Shown: positions 17,873 through 27,312, numbered from the stretch's first letter. The stretch is 64,000 nt of DNA from CBDDKU01 sp965230375 (GCA_965230375.1 CBDDKU010000012.1:62001-126000), one strand, 5' to 3'. Numbers and translations are program-made. Notes: a model not told the origin generated them from the letters alone.

Positions 17873-19321
17873 TTAGTTCACTGAGAACCAAACCATCGCG
17901 GCAACACAAGAAATCCCTACGGCAATTAAGTTGACGTAGTCATTTGTAAGCCAGGAAATTCCCTTTGAAATATGCACTCCTTCTCCAACTTCAATATCAC
18001 TCCAATCATCCCCTTTTGAAGACTTGTATTTAACTTGCCAAAGGGCCCCAACGAGACTATCTATCAGGTTTCCAAATACACCTACTGCGCTAATTATCAG
18101 GAGTTGACCCCATCCAATTTGATCGGTCAAGAAAAAAGCAATTGAAGCAATCAAAAAGGAAAAAACCACTCCAGCCAGAGTACCAACTAGCGAAACCCCG
18201 CCACTCAATCCAGGTTTAACTTTCTCGCCACTCGTCAGGTACCTTGTTCGCCTAGCAAATCGAGACCCGAGTTCTGAAGACGCTGTATCGCTCATGGCAC
18301 AGGCCACACCTGCCACACCAGCAAAGAGTGCAGCTTCGCTTCCATTCACGAAATAAGTACAAAAGAAAGCCAAAGGTATTCCACCATTTGCCATGACTTG
18401 CACCATATTTCTTCCTCTGCGTTCTTCAGGTGTAATTTGAGTAGGAAGCCTTGACAACAAACTACCCAAAACAAAAAAGCTCGCGTAGACTGCGATCCAC
18501 TTTGGTTCGGGAGAAACCACCAAATACACGCCTACAATCATAGCCGCCATAGCTCCTGATATGGTTAACCACCCCATGCGCCAAGCCAAAATACCTCCGA
18601 TGAGCAATGCTAAAATCGCGAAGAGAATACCAGCGGATTCGAAGCTCGGGCCCAATAAAACCCAGTAGAGCAGCCCAAAGGGAACCGTAATATTGTCAAA
18701 ACCGTCTTCAAAAATGGCTTCAACAAAAGCGAGCACCAGCGAGACTGCGATAACCACGTAAATGTTGTCGAATGGAAGCGGCCATTGTGGGATAAATGCA
18801 GGTATAACACCTAGGCAAAAAACCGATACCAGAAAGAATGTCAAGCTCCCCTCCCAAGACTTGGCGCCATAGTCAGACTTATACTTGGTTCTACCCCAAA
18901 GATGCCCGATAATTGCTGCACATCCATCGGCTAATGCCATGGTTATCATAGGGTAGAAAACAAGGGTTGGTCGATCGTGATAAAAGAAGAGTAAGACCCA
19001 AAATGACATAGCAAAATACGGTATCCCCCACCCCTTTTTGCCAGATACAGGATTCTTAAAAAAGCCCTTAGCTACAGCCAACCAAAGAATAGGAACACAA
19101 AAGCCAACAAGCCACAGAGTCCACTGGTGCGGAATTTCTAGCAGGACTATAAGGGCAGAAATTCCGATAGCACTGATATGCAAGAACTTTCTACCAATCT
19201 GATAGGAGAGAATTTTCTTGCGGATTAAGAGTTGTGAAACGGCTACTAAGGCTAGTACCGTCGTAAACAGGCCAATAAGCTGATATAGGCTATTTAATTC
19301 TTCCGAAGACATCTGTTTCAC
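17873..19321 (-). CDS. Prenol kinase-like (SEC59/VTE5 type) fused to DUF92 (VTE6/TMEM19 type) membrane protein
   Basis: A 482-residue polytopic membrane protein with about a dozen hydrophobic segments. The N-terminal half (residues ~30-215) has the dolichol/phytol-kinase-like RKFLHISAIG motif and the CTP-site-like stretch ADGCAAIIGHLWGR...KSWEGSLTFF. The C-terminal half (~225-482) is a DUF92 domain: NGGIPLAFF, SDTASSELG, and a KVKPGLSGGVSLVGTLAG motif. In plants and cyanobacteria VTE5 phosphorylates phytol and the DUF92 protein VTE6 phosphorylates phytyl-phosphate. A two-step prenol salvage enzyme is therefore a reasonable inference, but the substrate here is unknown. The gene stands alone between the adhesin operon and the tRNA. 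Confidence 0.78.
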   Translation of the reverse strand: MKQMSSEELNSLYQLIGLFTTVLALVAVSQLLIRKKILSYQIGRKFLHISAIGISALIVLLEIPHQWTLWLVGFCVPILWLAVAKGFFKNPVSGKKGWGIPYFAMSFWVLLFFYHDRPTLVFYPMITMALADGCAAIIGHLWGRTKYKSDYGAKSWEGSLTFFLVSVFCLGVIPAFIPQWPLPFDNIYVVIAVSLVLAFVEAIFEDGFDNITVPFGLLYWVLLGPSFESAGILFAILALLIGGILAWRMGWLTISGAMAAMIVGVYLVVSPEPKWIAVYASFFVLGSLLSRLPTQITPEERRGRNMVQVMANGGIPLAFFCTYFVNGSEAALFAGVAGVACAMSDTASSELGSRFARRTRYLTSGEKVKPGLSGGVSLVGTLAGVVFSFLIASIAFFLTDQIGWGQLLIISAVGVFGNLIDSLVGALWQVKYKSSKGDDWSDIEVGEGVHISKGISWLTNDYVNLIAVGISCVAAMVWFSVN

Positions 19322-19403
19322 TGAACGCTCATGTTCATCTACTAAAGTAACTGGACTAAGTGAAATACAAAACCCGAGACCTACGGCAAGGGAAAGTTAA
19401 AAG

Positions 19404-19475
19404 TAGCCCCGCTAGGAATCGAACCTAGATCTAAAGTTTAGGAAACTTCTATTCTATCCATTGAACTACGGGGCC
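19404..19475 (-). tRNA. tRNA-Arg (anticodon CCU)
   Basis: Folded by eye on the minus strand: acceptor GGCCCCG/CGGGGCT (first pair G-U), D arm GTTC...GAAT, anticodon stem GAAGT/ACTTT with loop TTCCTAA (anticodon CCT, decoding AGG), four-base variable loop, T arm CTAGG-TTCGATT-CCTAG, discriminator A. Length is 72 nt and CCA is not encoded. It starts 20 bp after the metG stop, so it may be co-transcribed with or processed from that transcript. Confidence 0.95.
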
Positions 19476-19494
19476 AGTATTCGGCCTGCTCAAA

Positions 19495-21570
19495 TTACCT
19501 GACGGTTGAGCCGTTGCCAACTTCTTCAGAAGGACTCACAAAAGCGAGCTTGCCGTCCGCATCTTCGGCCATGAGAATCATTCCCTGAGATTCTACCCCT
19601 CTAATTTTTAGCGGTGCCAGGTTTAGCAATACAGACACCTTGGTTCCCGGTATGTCTTCAGGTTTGTAAAACTCAGCTATTCCTGAAACCACTGTTCTCT
19701 GATCAAGTCCTGTATCTAACTGTATCTTGAGCAACTTGTCGGTTTTCGGAACCCGTTCAGCTTTTATAATAGTTGCTGTGCGTATATCGACTTTTGTGAA
19801 GTCTTCAAAAGCAATAAGATCTTTCATAGGTGAATGGCTTGATTTGGACTCATCTTGATTAGACTGGTGCAGCTTTTCGACTTGCGCATCCATAGCTTCG
19901 TCTTCAATTCTAGAAAACAGGAGCTCCGCCTTTGCGATTTGGTGTTCAGCCGCAATGATTTCTGCACTACCCGCCAAATCCCAGTCTTGGGCTTCCATCT
20001 GGAGCATATCAGCGAGTTTGGCTGATGTGCTTGGCAAGAATGGCTTAGCTAGAATGGCCAGGTTAGCTGAAATTTGTAAGCACACGTTGAGTATATGACC
20101 GGCTAGTTCCAGATCGGTTTTAGCATGTTTCCATGGCTCGGTCTCCGTCAAGAGTTTATTTCCAAGTCTGGCCAGACCCATCATGACGTTCTGTCCATCT
20201 CTAAACCGGTAGGCTTCTATGCTTTCTTCGATCTCTCTCTGCGCCGAAGCGATGGCTTCATCTACACCAAATCCTTTCGTTAGCTCTTGTCCAGCTACGG
20301 TGGTAGTCGGCACCTTTCCATCAAAAAACTTATGGGTCAATACCAATGTTCTGTTCACGAAATTTCCGAGTACCGCAACTAATTCATTATTGACTCTGGC
20401 CTGAAAATCAGCCCAGGTAAACTCGCTATCTCTGAACTCGGGAGAAATGGCGTTGAGCACATATCGCAGCTCATCTTGTTTTCCGGGAAAGTCTTCAAGG
20501 TACTCGTGAAGCCATACCGCCCAGTTTCTCGAAGTGCTTATTTTCTTCCCTTCCAGATTCAAAAACTCGTTGGCCGGAACATTCTTGGGTAAAATGTAGT
20601 CGCCGTGGGTCTTGAGCAGCACAGGGAAAATAATGCAGTGAAATACGATATTGTCTTTGGCAAGGAAATGCACCAATTTGGTGTCATCAGACTGCCAGTA
20701 ATCTTTCCAGTCCTTTCCGTTTTCTTCGGCCCACACCTTGGTAGCCGTGATGTAACCTATAGGCGCATCGAGCCATACATATAGCACTTTTCCATCAGCT
20801 CCATCAACTGGAACAGGAACTCCCCAATCCAGATCACGGGTCATGGCACGGGGCTGAAGTCCGCCGTCTATCCAAGATTTGCATTGGCCCAGAACCTGCT
20901 TCTTCCATTTGCTTGGGTCGTGCAATTTCACACCATCAATTTCACCCAATTCGAGCCAGGTGCGTAGCCAATCTTCATGCTTATCTAGTGGGAGGTACCA
21001 GTGGGATGTTTCCTTCAAAACCGGCTTTGTACCACTCAAGGTAGAGCGTGGGTTGATCAATTCTTGCGGACTCAGGGTGCTCCCACAATTCTCGCATTGA
21101 TCACCGTAGGCATTGTCGTTACCACACTTCGGGCAGGTACCCATGATGTATCGATCTGCGAGGAATTGCTGAGCCTCTTCGTCGAAGTATTGCTCGGCAG
21201 AATGAACGTCAAAAGCTCCTTTTTCGAGAAGCGTTTTGAAGTAGTCTTGTGCTGTTTCTCGGTGCCTTTTGTCAGATGTTCTGTGATAGATATCAAAATC
21301 TATCCCAAACGCCTTAAAGGCTTCCTTGTTTATGCTGTGAAACTCATCGACAATCTCCTGCGGGCTAATCCCCTCTCTCTTTGCCTTCAGTGTAATAGCC
21401 GCTCCATGCTCGTCGCTTCCACATACAAAAGCCACATCTCTGTTTCTAAGTCTCAGATACCTTACGTAGATATCTGCAGGAATGTACACGCCGGCCATGT
21501 GGCCAATGTGAAGGGGGCCATTCGCATATGGAAGGGCTGCCGTGATGGTGTATCGCTTTGGATTATTCAA
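19495..21570 (-). CDS. metG: Methionyl-tRNA synthetase
   Basis: A 691-residue class I aminoacyl-tRNA synthetase that charges tRNA-Met. The HIGH motif is at residues 21-24, and the zinc knuckle has two CxxC-type pairs (CPKC...CENC, about residues 145-163). The KMSKS-type loop reads KKISTSRN, as usual in this phylum. The C-terminus (~580-691) is the EMAP/Trbp111-like tRNA-binding domain with VDIRTATI and LAPLKIRGVESQGM. The start is a TTG at 21570: no in-frame ATG lies upstream, and the sequence NNPKRYTITAALPYANGP aligns with family N-termini. A good promoter lies about 26 bp upstream. Confidence 0.97.
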   Translation of the reverse strand: MNNPKRYTITAALPYANGPLHIGHMAGVYIPADIYVRYLRLRNRDVAFVCGSDEHGAAITLKAKREGISPQEIVDEFHSINKEAFKAFGIDFDIYHRTSDKRHRETAQDYFKTLLEKGAFDVHSAEQYFDEEAQQFLADRYIMGTCPKCGNDNAYGDQCENCGSTLSPQELINPRSTLSGTKPVLKETSHWYLPLDKHEDWLRTWLELGEIDGVKLHDPSKWKKQVLGQCKSWIDGGLQPRAMTRDLDWGVPVPVDGADGKVLYVWLDAPIGYITATKVWAEENGKDWKDYWQSDDTKLVHFLAKDNIVFHCIIFPVLLKTHGDYILPKNVPANEFLNLEGKKISTSRNWAVWLHEYLEDFPGKQDELRYVLNAISPEFRDSEFTWADFQARVNNELVAVLGNFVNRTLVLTHKFFDGKVPTTTVAGQELTKGFGVDEAIASAQREIEESIEAYRFRDGQNVMMGLARLGNKLLTETEPWKHAKTDLELAGHILNVCLQISANLAILAKPFLPSTSAKLADMLQMEAQDWDLAGSAEIIAAEHQIAKAELLFSRIEDEAMDAQVEKLHQSNQDESKSSHSPMKDLIAFEDFTKVDIRTATIIKAERVPKTDKLLKIQLDTGLDQRTVVSGIAEFYKPEDIPGTKVSVLLNLAPLKIRGVESQGMILMAEDADGKLAFVSPSEEVGNGSTVR

Positions 21571-21595
21571 AGGGAATGTGCTTGTTTGTGCTGCG

Positions 21596-21627
21596 CAAAG
21601 ATAGTTACTTCATCAAACCAAAATCAA
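21596..21627 (-). promoter_or_regulatory. Bacteroidota-type promoter of metG
   Basis: Reading the minus strand, a perfect -7 box TATCTTTG (21603-21596) is preceded after 21 bp by a TTG (21627-21625) as -33 element. Predicted transcription starts about 20 bp before the TTG start codon. The -33 box lies a few bases from the divergent LD-carboxypeptidase ATG at 21632. Confidence 0.65.
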
Positions 21628-21631
21628 CCTT

Positions 21632-22546
21632 ATGAAGTCCCTTACACCACCACATCTAAAGCATGGTGATCTCGTTCAAATCATCTCCACGGCAAGGAAG
21701 GTAGATCGCGAATTTATCGATCATGCAGTAACGGTGCTCGAATCATGGGGGCTTCAGGTGAAGCTGGGTGAAAACCTGTGGGCAGTAGACAATCAATTTG
21801 CCGGTGATGACGAGGCTCGAACGGCAGATTTAAACAGCGCTATTCGCAATGAGGATTGTCGGGCCATTTTCTGTGCTCGGGGAGGATACGGCACTGCTCG
21901 CCTTTTAGAAGGTATGGACTTCGAAAAGTTGAAAGCCAACCCCAAGTGGATAATCGGCTATAGCGATGTCACAGCGCTGCACAATGCTGTATTCAACTCC
22001 CTCCGACTGCAAAGTTTGCACGCCACTATGCCGGTCAACTTCCAGACCAATACGGTAGATGCACTTGGCACATTGAAAGATTTGCTATTTGGTAAATCTG
22101 TGGAATATGGTTTTGATGAGCACCAGTTTAACCGAGCTGGCGTCACTGAAGGCCGTTTGGTAGGGGGAAACCTTAGCGTGATTTACAGTCAACTCGGTTC
22201 AGATTCCGCACTAGATGGAAAGGATCAAATTTTGTTTTTGGAGGACTTAGACGAATACCTCTACCACATCGATCGGATGATGCTAGCACTAGGACGGTCA
22301 GGAATGCTTTCGCGGCTTAATGGAATCGTAATTGGCAGTATGTCTGATATGAATGACAACGCCATTCCATTTGGAAAAGATGCCTACGAGATCATTGACT
22401 CTCACGTTCGAAATCTAGGGGTACCTGTAGCTTTCGGTTTTCCATCCGGGCATATTGATGACAACCGAGCTTGGGTACACGGAAAAAAAATAAGGCTGAC
22501 CGTCAATGACGGCCAGCCTTCTCATATAGAGTATACCGAAAATTAG
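21632..22546 (+). CDS. LD-carboxypeptidase (peptidase family S66)
   Basis: A 304-residue member of the muramoyltetrapeptide carboxypeptidase/microcin C7 self-immunity family. It trims the terminal D-alanine of peptidoglycan tetrapeptides during wall recycling. The nucleophile is S111 in GYSDVTAL; the ARGGYGTARLL turn precedes it; the Glu and His of the triad are in FLEDLDEYLYHID and GFPSGH. There is no signal peptide, consistent with a cytoplasmic recycling enzyme. The last codons overlap the convergent DUF4412 gene by 4 bp and contain that gene's terminator in antisense. Confidence 0.92.
   Translation: MKSLTPPHLKHGDLVQIISTARKVDREFIDHAVTVLESWGLQVKLGENLWAVDNQFAGDDEARTADLNSAIRNEDCRAIFCARGGYGTARLLEGMDFEKLKANPKWIIGYSDVTALHNAVFNSLRLQSLHATMPVNFQTNTVDALGTLKDLLFGKSVEYGFDEHQFNRAGVTEGRLVGGNLSVIYSQLGSDSALDGKDQILFLEDLDEYLYHIDRMMLALGRSGMLSRLNGIVIGSMSDMNDNAIPFGKDAYEIIDSHVRNLGVPVAFGFPSGHIDDNRAWVHGKKIRLTVNDGQPSHIEYTEN
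22482..22520 (-). terminator. Terminator of the DUF4412 gene, embedded in the LD-carboxypeptidase coding end
   Basis: The inverted repeat AAGGCTG-A-CCGTC / GACGG-C-CAGCCTT (22492-22520, 3-nt loop, one A-C mismatch) is followed on the minus strand by TTATTTTTTTT. It sits about 23-60 bp after the DUF4412 stop and wholly inside the opposite gene. Confidence 0.75.
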
Positions 22547-23187
22547 TCTCTCTCAAACTTCGTGTACTCAGCTGGAATTTCGAAAAGCTCAGCGCTCAAC
22601 TCAGACTTATCTACAGTGTTAACTTGTAGTTTAGTCAATTCCACACCGTCAGTTTTACGCTCTACACCAACCATCGGGAAAAATCCGTTTAGGTTTGGTA
22701 CGTTCATAAAGTAAACGGCTAGTTTATCTTTACGGTTCAATGTTTCGAGCATTGGCATCATAAAGTCGAAGTCATCATTAGCAACCCAAAAAGTTACTTC
22801 ACGACCATCTGACTTCCCTGTTACCTTTACCTCAGTACACGTGTAACCGTTAATCTCTTTCGTATTGTTCGTTTTCTGAACGTACACTTCTGTATCTCTC
22901 GCTGGGCGCTTGTTTGGCACATCGATATACATTTTACGCTCAGGGCTCAGAGCTTTTACAGTGTTAGCCTTTGTATCAATAATCATGATACCCTGGATTT
23001 CACCATTTTCGCTCATTTCTTCTACACGAATTTTGTCACCTTTTACAAAGTAAGTGTAGTTAGCAGTCACAGGACCAATCGTTTTGGTAAATTTGATTGT
23101 ACCTTGAAAAGGTCCAGAAGCAAAGGCCCCGGCGCTCAAGGTAATACCAAGCATGAGGGCAGCAACTTTTTTCATCATTTGTTTCAT
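22543..23187 (-). CDS. DUF4412 periplasmic protein
   Basis: A 214-residue protein with a signal peptide (about residues 1-23, ...SAGAFASG). The rest is mostly beta strands: FQGTIKFTK, TYFVKGDKIRVEE, then IMIIDTKANTVKALSPERKMYID and a central NGYTCTEVKVT. This matches the DUF4412 pattern, which is related to LolA/LolB-like half-barrels. Function is unknown; binding a hydrophobic ligand is only a fold-based guess. It is monocistronic, with its own terminator. Confidence 0.75.
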   Translation of the reverse strand: MKQMMKKVAALMLGITLSAGAFASGPFQGTIKFTKTIGPVTANYTYFVKGDKIRVEEMSENGEIQGIMIIDTKANTVKALSPERKMYIDVPNKRPARDTEVYVQKTNNTKEINGYTCTEVKVTGKSDGREVTFWVANDDFDFMMPMLETLNRKDKLAVYFMNVPNLNGFFPMVGVERKTDGVELTKLQVNTVDKSELSAELFEIPAEYTKFERD

Positions 23188-23235
23188 AAGAATGTACAGT
23201 TTAAGGAACCAGTATGATTCGCAGTTTAAATTAAC

Positions 23236-23601
23236 ATGTCTGTTTCGACCAACTCTCTAGGAAAATCGGGCGAGTCACATGCTATTACGCATTTAGCTGG
23301 CTTAGGTTTCAAAATTCTCGAAAGAAACTGGCGCTATCGGCGCGCTGAAATAGATATTATTGCTGAAAATGAGCAATTTATCGTTTTCGTGGAAGTGAAA
23401 ATGAGAAAGGATACAGTGATGGGAAATCCGGAACAGGCGGTCACTTTGAAGAAACAAAAGCGAATTATTTTGGCAGCCAATGAGTATTTGGTGAGCAATA
23501 ATCTAGAGAAAGAGGCTAGATTTGACCTCGTTTCTATAGTGTACGGCGAAGGTCCCCTAAAAATCGACCATATTCCAGACGCATTTTACCCCACCCTCTA
23601 G
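23236..23601 (+). CDS. YraN family (UPF0102) endonuclease-like protein
   Basis: A 121-residue protein with the UPF0102 core: GESHAITHLAGLGFKILERNWR, then RRAEIDIIAE...FVEVKMRK, which gives the E-x-D...E-x-K pattern of the restriction-endonuclease fold. The C-terminal half has RFDLVSI. The family has a predicted nuclease fold, and its biological role is not settled. It is the first gene of a long plus-strand run and lies 14 bp ahead of the pseudouridine synthase gene. Confidence 0.9.
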   Translation: MSVSTNSLGKSGESHAITHLAGLGFKILERNWRYRRAEIDIIAENEQFIVFVEVKMRKDTVMGNPEQAVTLKKQKRIILAANEYLVSNNLEKEARFDLVSIVYGEGPLKIDHIPDAFYPTL

Positions 23602-23615
23602 CAAAAACATGACTT

Positions 23616-24530
23616 ATGGCAGATCGAAGAAGACAGGACAAAAACAAAGGTGAGAAGAAAGGGAAGAATCTTTCAGGACGATTTAGTCAAAAGAAAGGGC
23701 CAGAAAAAGGAACGGAGAAAAGGTCAGATAATCGGGAGAAAAAGGAAGGCGATAAAAAATGGCGACCTGCTCCTAAGTTTCGGAACAAGTCCTACTCCAA
23801 AAAACGCACCGATGACGGAACCCTCCGTCTCAACAAGTTTATTGCCAACTCGGGCATTTGCTCCAGAAGGGAAGCCGATGAGTTTATCAAAAGTGGTCTA
23901 GTAGAAGTGAATGGGAAAACCATCACGGAAATGGGCTACCGCGTACAGCCCACAGATGAAATAAAATATGCGGGGGAGCGCATCGCACGTGAAAAACCGG
24001 TTTACGTATTATTGAACAAACCCAAAGACTTTGCCCTGTCTGGTGTAGAAACACCTACCCGAAGAACGGCCTATGGGCTTCTCAAAGGTATTGGAACCAA
24101 CCGAATTGGTCCAGTGGGCAGAATGAACCGTGACACATCTGGTCTGGTGATTTTCACGAACGACGGCGAGATGGCAAAACGACTCAGCTTATCGAAGTCA
24201 AGTACTCAAAAGATTTACCACATCCATACCGATAAGCCAGTAAAAGCTGAGCATATTAAGGCGATGAATGAAGGGTTTGAAATAGATGGAAAGGAAATTA
24301 AAGTCACTGAAGCAAGCTATGTTGGAGACGGCAAAGACAGAAAACAGCTCGGCCTTGAGATTAGAGGTGGTAAAAACCAACTCGTGCGCGATGTAGTGGG
24401 GCACTTTGGCTACAAGATTCTGCGACTCGACCGTGTGGTGTATGCTGGCTTGACCAAGAAAGACTTGCCTCGTGGCAAGTGGCGACACATTACTCCAGCC
24501 GAACTTACGACACTCAAGATGTTGAAATAA
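23616..24530 (+). CDS. RsuA/RluB-type rRNA pseudouridine synthase with basic N-terminal extension
   Basis: A 304-residue protein. Residues 1-70 are a highly charged Lys/Arg/Gly-rich tail, common in Bacteroidota homologs. An S4 RNA-binding domain follows (RLNKFIANSGICSRREADEF). The catalytic domain contains GRMNRDTSGLVIFTNDG with the conserved aspartate in RDTSGL, plus the late motif GGKNQLVRD. It isomerises uridine in rRNA; whether the target is 23S (RluB-like) or 16S (RsuA-like) cannot be told from sequence alone. Confidence 0.92.
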   Translation: MADRRRQDKNKGEKKGKNLSGRFSQKKGPEKGTEKRSDNREKKEGDKKWRPAPKFRNKSYSKKRTDDGTLRLNKFIANSGICSRREADEFIKSGLVEVNGKTITEMGYRVQPTDEIKYAGERIAREKPVYVLLNKPKDFALSGVETPTRRTAYGLLKGIGTNRIGPVGRMNRDTSGLVIFTNDGEMAKRLSLSKSSTQKIYHIHTDKPVKAEHIKAMNEGFEIDGKEIKVTEASYVGDGKDRKQLGLEIRGGKNQLVRDVVGHFGYKILRLDRVVYAGLTKKDLPRGKWRHITPAELTTLKMLK

Positions 24531-24581
24531 ACGAGGCCTTACCTACGTTTGAATGGATATTGTCAAGAGATTTGATATTCA

Positions 24582-27227
24582 TTGAAACGCCTTCTCAAAT
24601 ACCTTTTTGTCTTAGTTTCCCTTGCTTGCATCGGACTTGTGGCGGCCTATTTTCTCGCCAAAAAATTTGAGCCCGAAGTCAAGGAGATTGTTGTGGCTGA
24701 GCTAAACAACCACCTTTTGGTGCCGGTGGATGTGGAAGACATCAACTTGAGTCTGATCCAACGTTTTCCCTACGCCAGCCTGCGCTTTAGCCATGTGGTT
24801 ATCCCCGAGGTAGGACCCGGCAAAACCGAGTCTGACACCTTGCTCTATGCCGATGACCTCTACCTCCAGATAGCGCTGATCGACTTCTTCAAACAGAACT
24901 ACACAATCTCCGAAGCTGAGATAAATGGCGGGTTCTTCAAAGTGGCCATGTATCCCGACAGAACCGACAACTTCCGCTTCTGGAAAGCCCGCTCCGATAG
25001 TTCCGGCAAGGCAGCTATTTCTTTAACCAACGTCGATTTTCAAGATTTTCGATACACGCTGGAGAATGCCGGAAAGCTCAACTTAGACATCGAGATTTTG
25101 AAAGGAAGGGCAAACGGCGACTTTGGAAACCAGGCCTACACAATCGATGCCGATTGCGATTTGTTGGTGCACAGCATTGGTCAAGCCGGAGACACGCTCT
25201 ATTTGGATCAAGAACTCTCCGGCGATTTTGTTTGCGAGATCGACCACCAAAACAGCTTTTACAAATTCAGCAGCAAGGACTTAAACATTTCTGATCAGAA
25301 GTACCAGGTAGATGGCGCCTTCGCACCGAAAGAAATAGATCAGTGGGTGGTAGATATCAAGACTACTGGTGGCGACCTCGAGAAAATGGTTCGTCTCATT
25401 CCAAGCACCAATCGCTGGACTTTCCAGAAGTATCAGGCCAAAGGAGATGCTGATGTAGATTTAAAACTCAAGTATGGGAAGTCTTTACATATCCTCGTTG
25501 GATTTGACAATGTCGATGGTTCCTTCCAGCACCACACTGCCCTCGGGAAGGCTAAGATCTCCAATGCCAAAGGTGTCTACTCACTGAAAAATGACATGTC
25601 CACCTTGACTTTAGATGCGCTTCAAGCTTCCATTGGTGGGGGAAAACTGGAAGCCAAGGGAAAAATCGTCGATTTCAAAAGCCCCGCTTTCGATCTTAAG
25701 ATGAAAGGGAAAATCGATCTCTCTGAGCTCAAAAACCTGATCAATATTTCACTTGCTGATGAACTGGATGGTAGCATTGCACTAGACGGAACCCTGAACG
25801 GGAAGCTGGCTGCTCAAAGCGCTGAAGCAAAACTCGACATGCTTCGCGGCATCGACTTCAATGGGGTGATCACTTTGAGCGATGGATTGATTCGTATGAA
25901 AAACCAGTCACAGCTCTACGATGAAATCAATGGAAATTTGAGCCTCGAGAACAACGCGATCACCACAAAGTCGCTATCAGCAAGGGTGAACAAAAGCCCA
26001 TTCACTTTGTCGGGCGAGATTGTAAACGCCCTGCCCTATCTCACCCAGCGTGGACAAACTTTGAAAGTGGATGCCGAATTTAGAGCTGACAGACTTGATT
26101 TTAACTCCATTCTCACTCAGGAAGAGTCCAAAGCCGATACCACCTATAAACTCGAATTGCCTCGCGATCTCGATTTCGATCTCGATATCCTCGTGCAAGA
26201 ACTGAGCTTCCGCCGATTCGAAGCCAAAGATGTGTCTGGAAGAGCCAGGCTATCGAATGGAGTGCTCACACTTAATCCTTTTGAGTTTAAGTCTTGTAAT
26301 GGTTTAGTAAAGACCAACATAGCGATTACCGAAGAAGGCGATGCCTTTGCGATTCAATCCAACTCCATCTTGAAGGACATGTGGCTGAACGAGGTCTTCT
26401 ATTCCTTCGAAAACTTTGGACAAAGCTTGATCCGACCTGAAAATATCGAAGGTAGAACCAACGCCGATATTCGCTTTGAGTGCCAGATTTCATCCGACCT
26501 TCAAGTCAAGTCCAGCTCTATATTCTCCGAAGTTGACCTCATGGTAATTGATGGAAAGCTCCACGAATTGGAAGCCTTCCAGGAGATAGGCGCTTATCTG
26601 CGTCAATCGGGAATCTATAAGTCCTTCTTGCGCATTGATGAACTCGAACGCGAATTGAAACATATCGAATTCGACACGCTGGCCAATCAGATTGTAATCA
26701 AAGATGAAGTGGTAACCATCCCGCGCATGGATATCTCATCTTCAGCAATGAACCTACAAGGCTCAGGGACTCACTCATTCTCAAATGAAATCGACTACGC
26801 CTTCAACTTCAAGCTGAGCGAAGTGCTGAGAAAAGGGAAGGGAAACAGCAATGAATTTGGTCATGTTGTGGATGACGGCACGGGGCTAAACATTTTCTTA
26901 AAGATGTACGGTACCACATCCAACCCACAGTTTAGTATGGATAAGGACGCCGCTAGAGCTAAGCGAAACAACCAGTTTCAGGAAGAAAAGCAGACGTTTA
27001 AGTCGATTCTCAAAGAAGAGTTCGGACTCTTTAAAAAAGACACCACCCTTCAAGCTCTGCCAGATCCTGAGCCAAAAGGAGAAACCCAATTTGAAGTGAC
27101 ATGGGAGGGCAGTACTAAATCTGATACAAGCAAATCTGCAGAGAAGGATAAGAAGAAGAAACCCAATCCTCCCAAACAGGATGATGAAGACGACGAAGAC
27201 CTATTTGGTGGAGATGATGACCTTTAA
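24582..27227 (+). CDS. AsmA-like inner-membrane-anchored envelope protein
   Basis: An 881-residue protein with an N-terminal membrane anchor (MKRLLKYLFVLVSLACIG) followed by long beta-strand-rich AsmA-type repeats. The early DINLSLIQRFPYASLRFSHV motif is typical of the family. The C-terminal region (~640-790) is an AsmA_2-like domain (VDLMVIDGKLHELEAFQEIG, FEFKLSE-type motifs). It ends in a low-complexity acidic tail with many Asp. AsmA-like proteins form hydrophobic grooves bridging the envelope and are linked to lipid transport to the outer membrane. The start is a TTG at 24582, chosen because it gives a complete anchor; no ATG fits. Confidence 0.85.
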   Translation: MKRLLKYLFVLVSLACIGLVAAYFLAKKFEPEVKEIVVAELNNHLLVPVDVEDINLSLIQRFPYASLRFSHVVIPEVGPGKTESDTLLYADDLYLQIALIDFFKQNYTISEAEINGGFFKVAMYPDRTDNFRFWKARSDSSGKAAISLTNVDFQDFRYTLENAGKLNLDIEILKGRANGDFGNQAYTIDADCDLLVHSIGQAGDTLYLDQELSGDFVCEIDHQNSFYKFSSKDLNISDQKYQVDGAFAPKEIDQWVVDIKTTGGDLEKMVRLIPSTNRWTFQKYQAKGDADVDLKLKYGKSLHILVGFDNVDGSFQHHTALGKAKISNAKGVYSLKNDMSTLTLDALQASIGGGKLEAKGKIVDFKSPAFDLKMKGKIDLSELKNLINISLADELDGSIALDGTLNGKLAAQSAEAKLDMLRGIDFNGVITLSDGLIRMKNQSQLYDEINGNLSLENNAITTKSLSARVNKSPFTLSGEIVNALPYLTQRGQTLKVDAEFRADRLDFNSILTQEESKADTTYKLELPRDLDFDLDILVQELSFRRFEAKDVSGRARLSNGVLTLNPFEFKSCNGLVKTNIAITEEGDAFAIQSNSILKDMWLNEVFYSFENFGQSLIRPENIEGRTNADIRFECQISSDLQVKSSSIFSEVDLMVIDGKLHELEAFQEIGAYLRQSGIYKSFLRIDELERELKHIEFDTLANQIVIKDEVVTIPRMDISSSAMNLQGSGTHSFSNEIDYAFNFKLSEVLRKGKGNSNEFGHVVDDGTGLNIFLKMYGTTSNPQFSMDKDAARAKRNNQFQEEKQTFKSILKEEFGLFKKDTTLQALPDPEPKGETQFEVTWEGSTKSDTSKSAEKDKKKKPNPPKQDDEDDEDLFGGDDDL

Positions 27228-27312
27228 TTGGAATCTGGCCCAAAAGATTTTTACTTTTAAGTCAAATTCTACTTTATAGACGAAAGCTCTACTCAGAAAC
27301 GTAATTAGCTGA

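Noticed and set aside
21632..22546. Microcin C7 self-immunity (MccF) role for the S66 peptidase
   Set aside because: Same family, but no microcin genes nearby; peptidoglycan recycling is the plainer reading.
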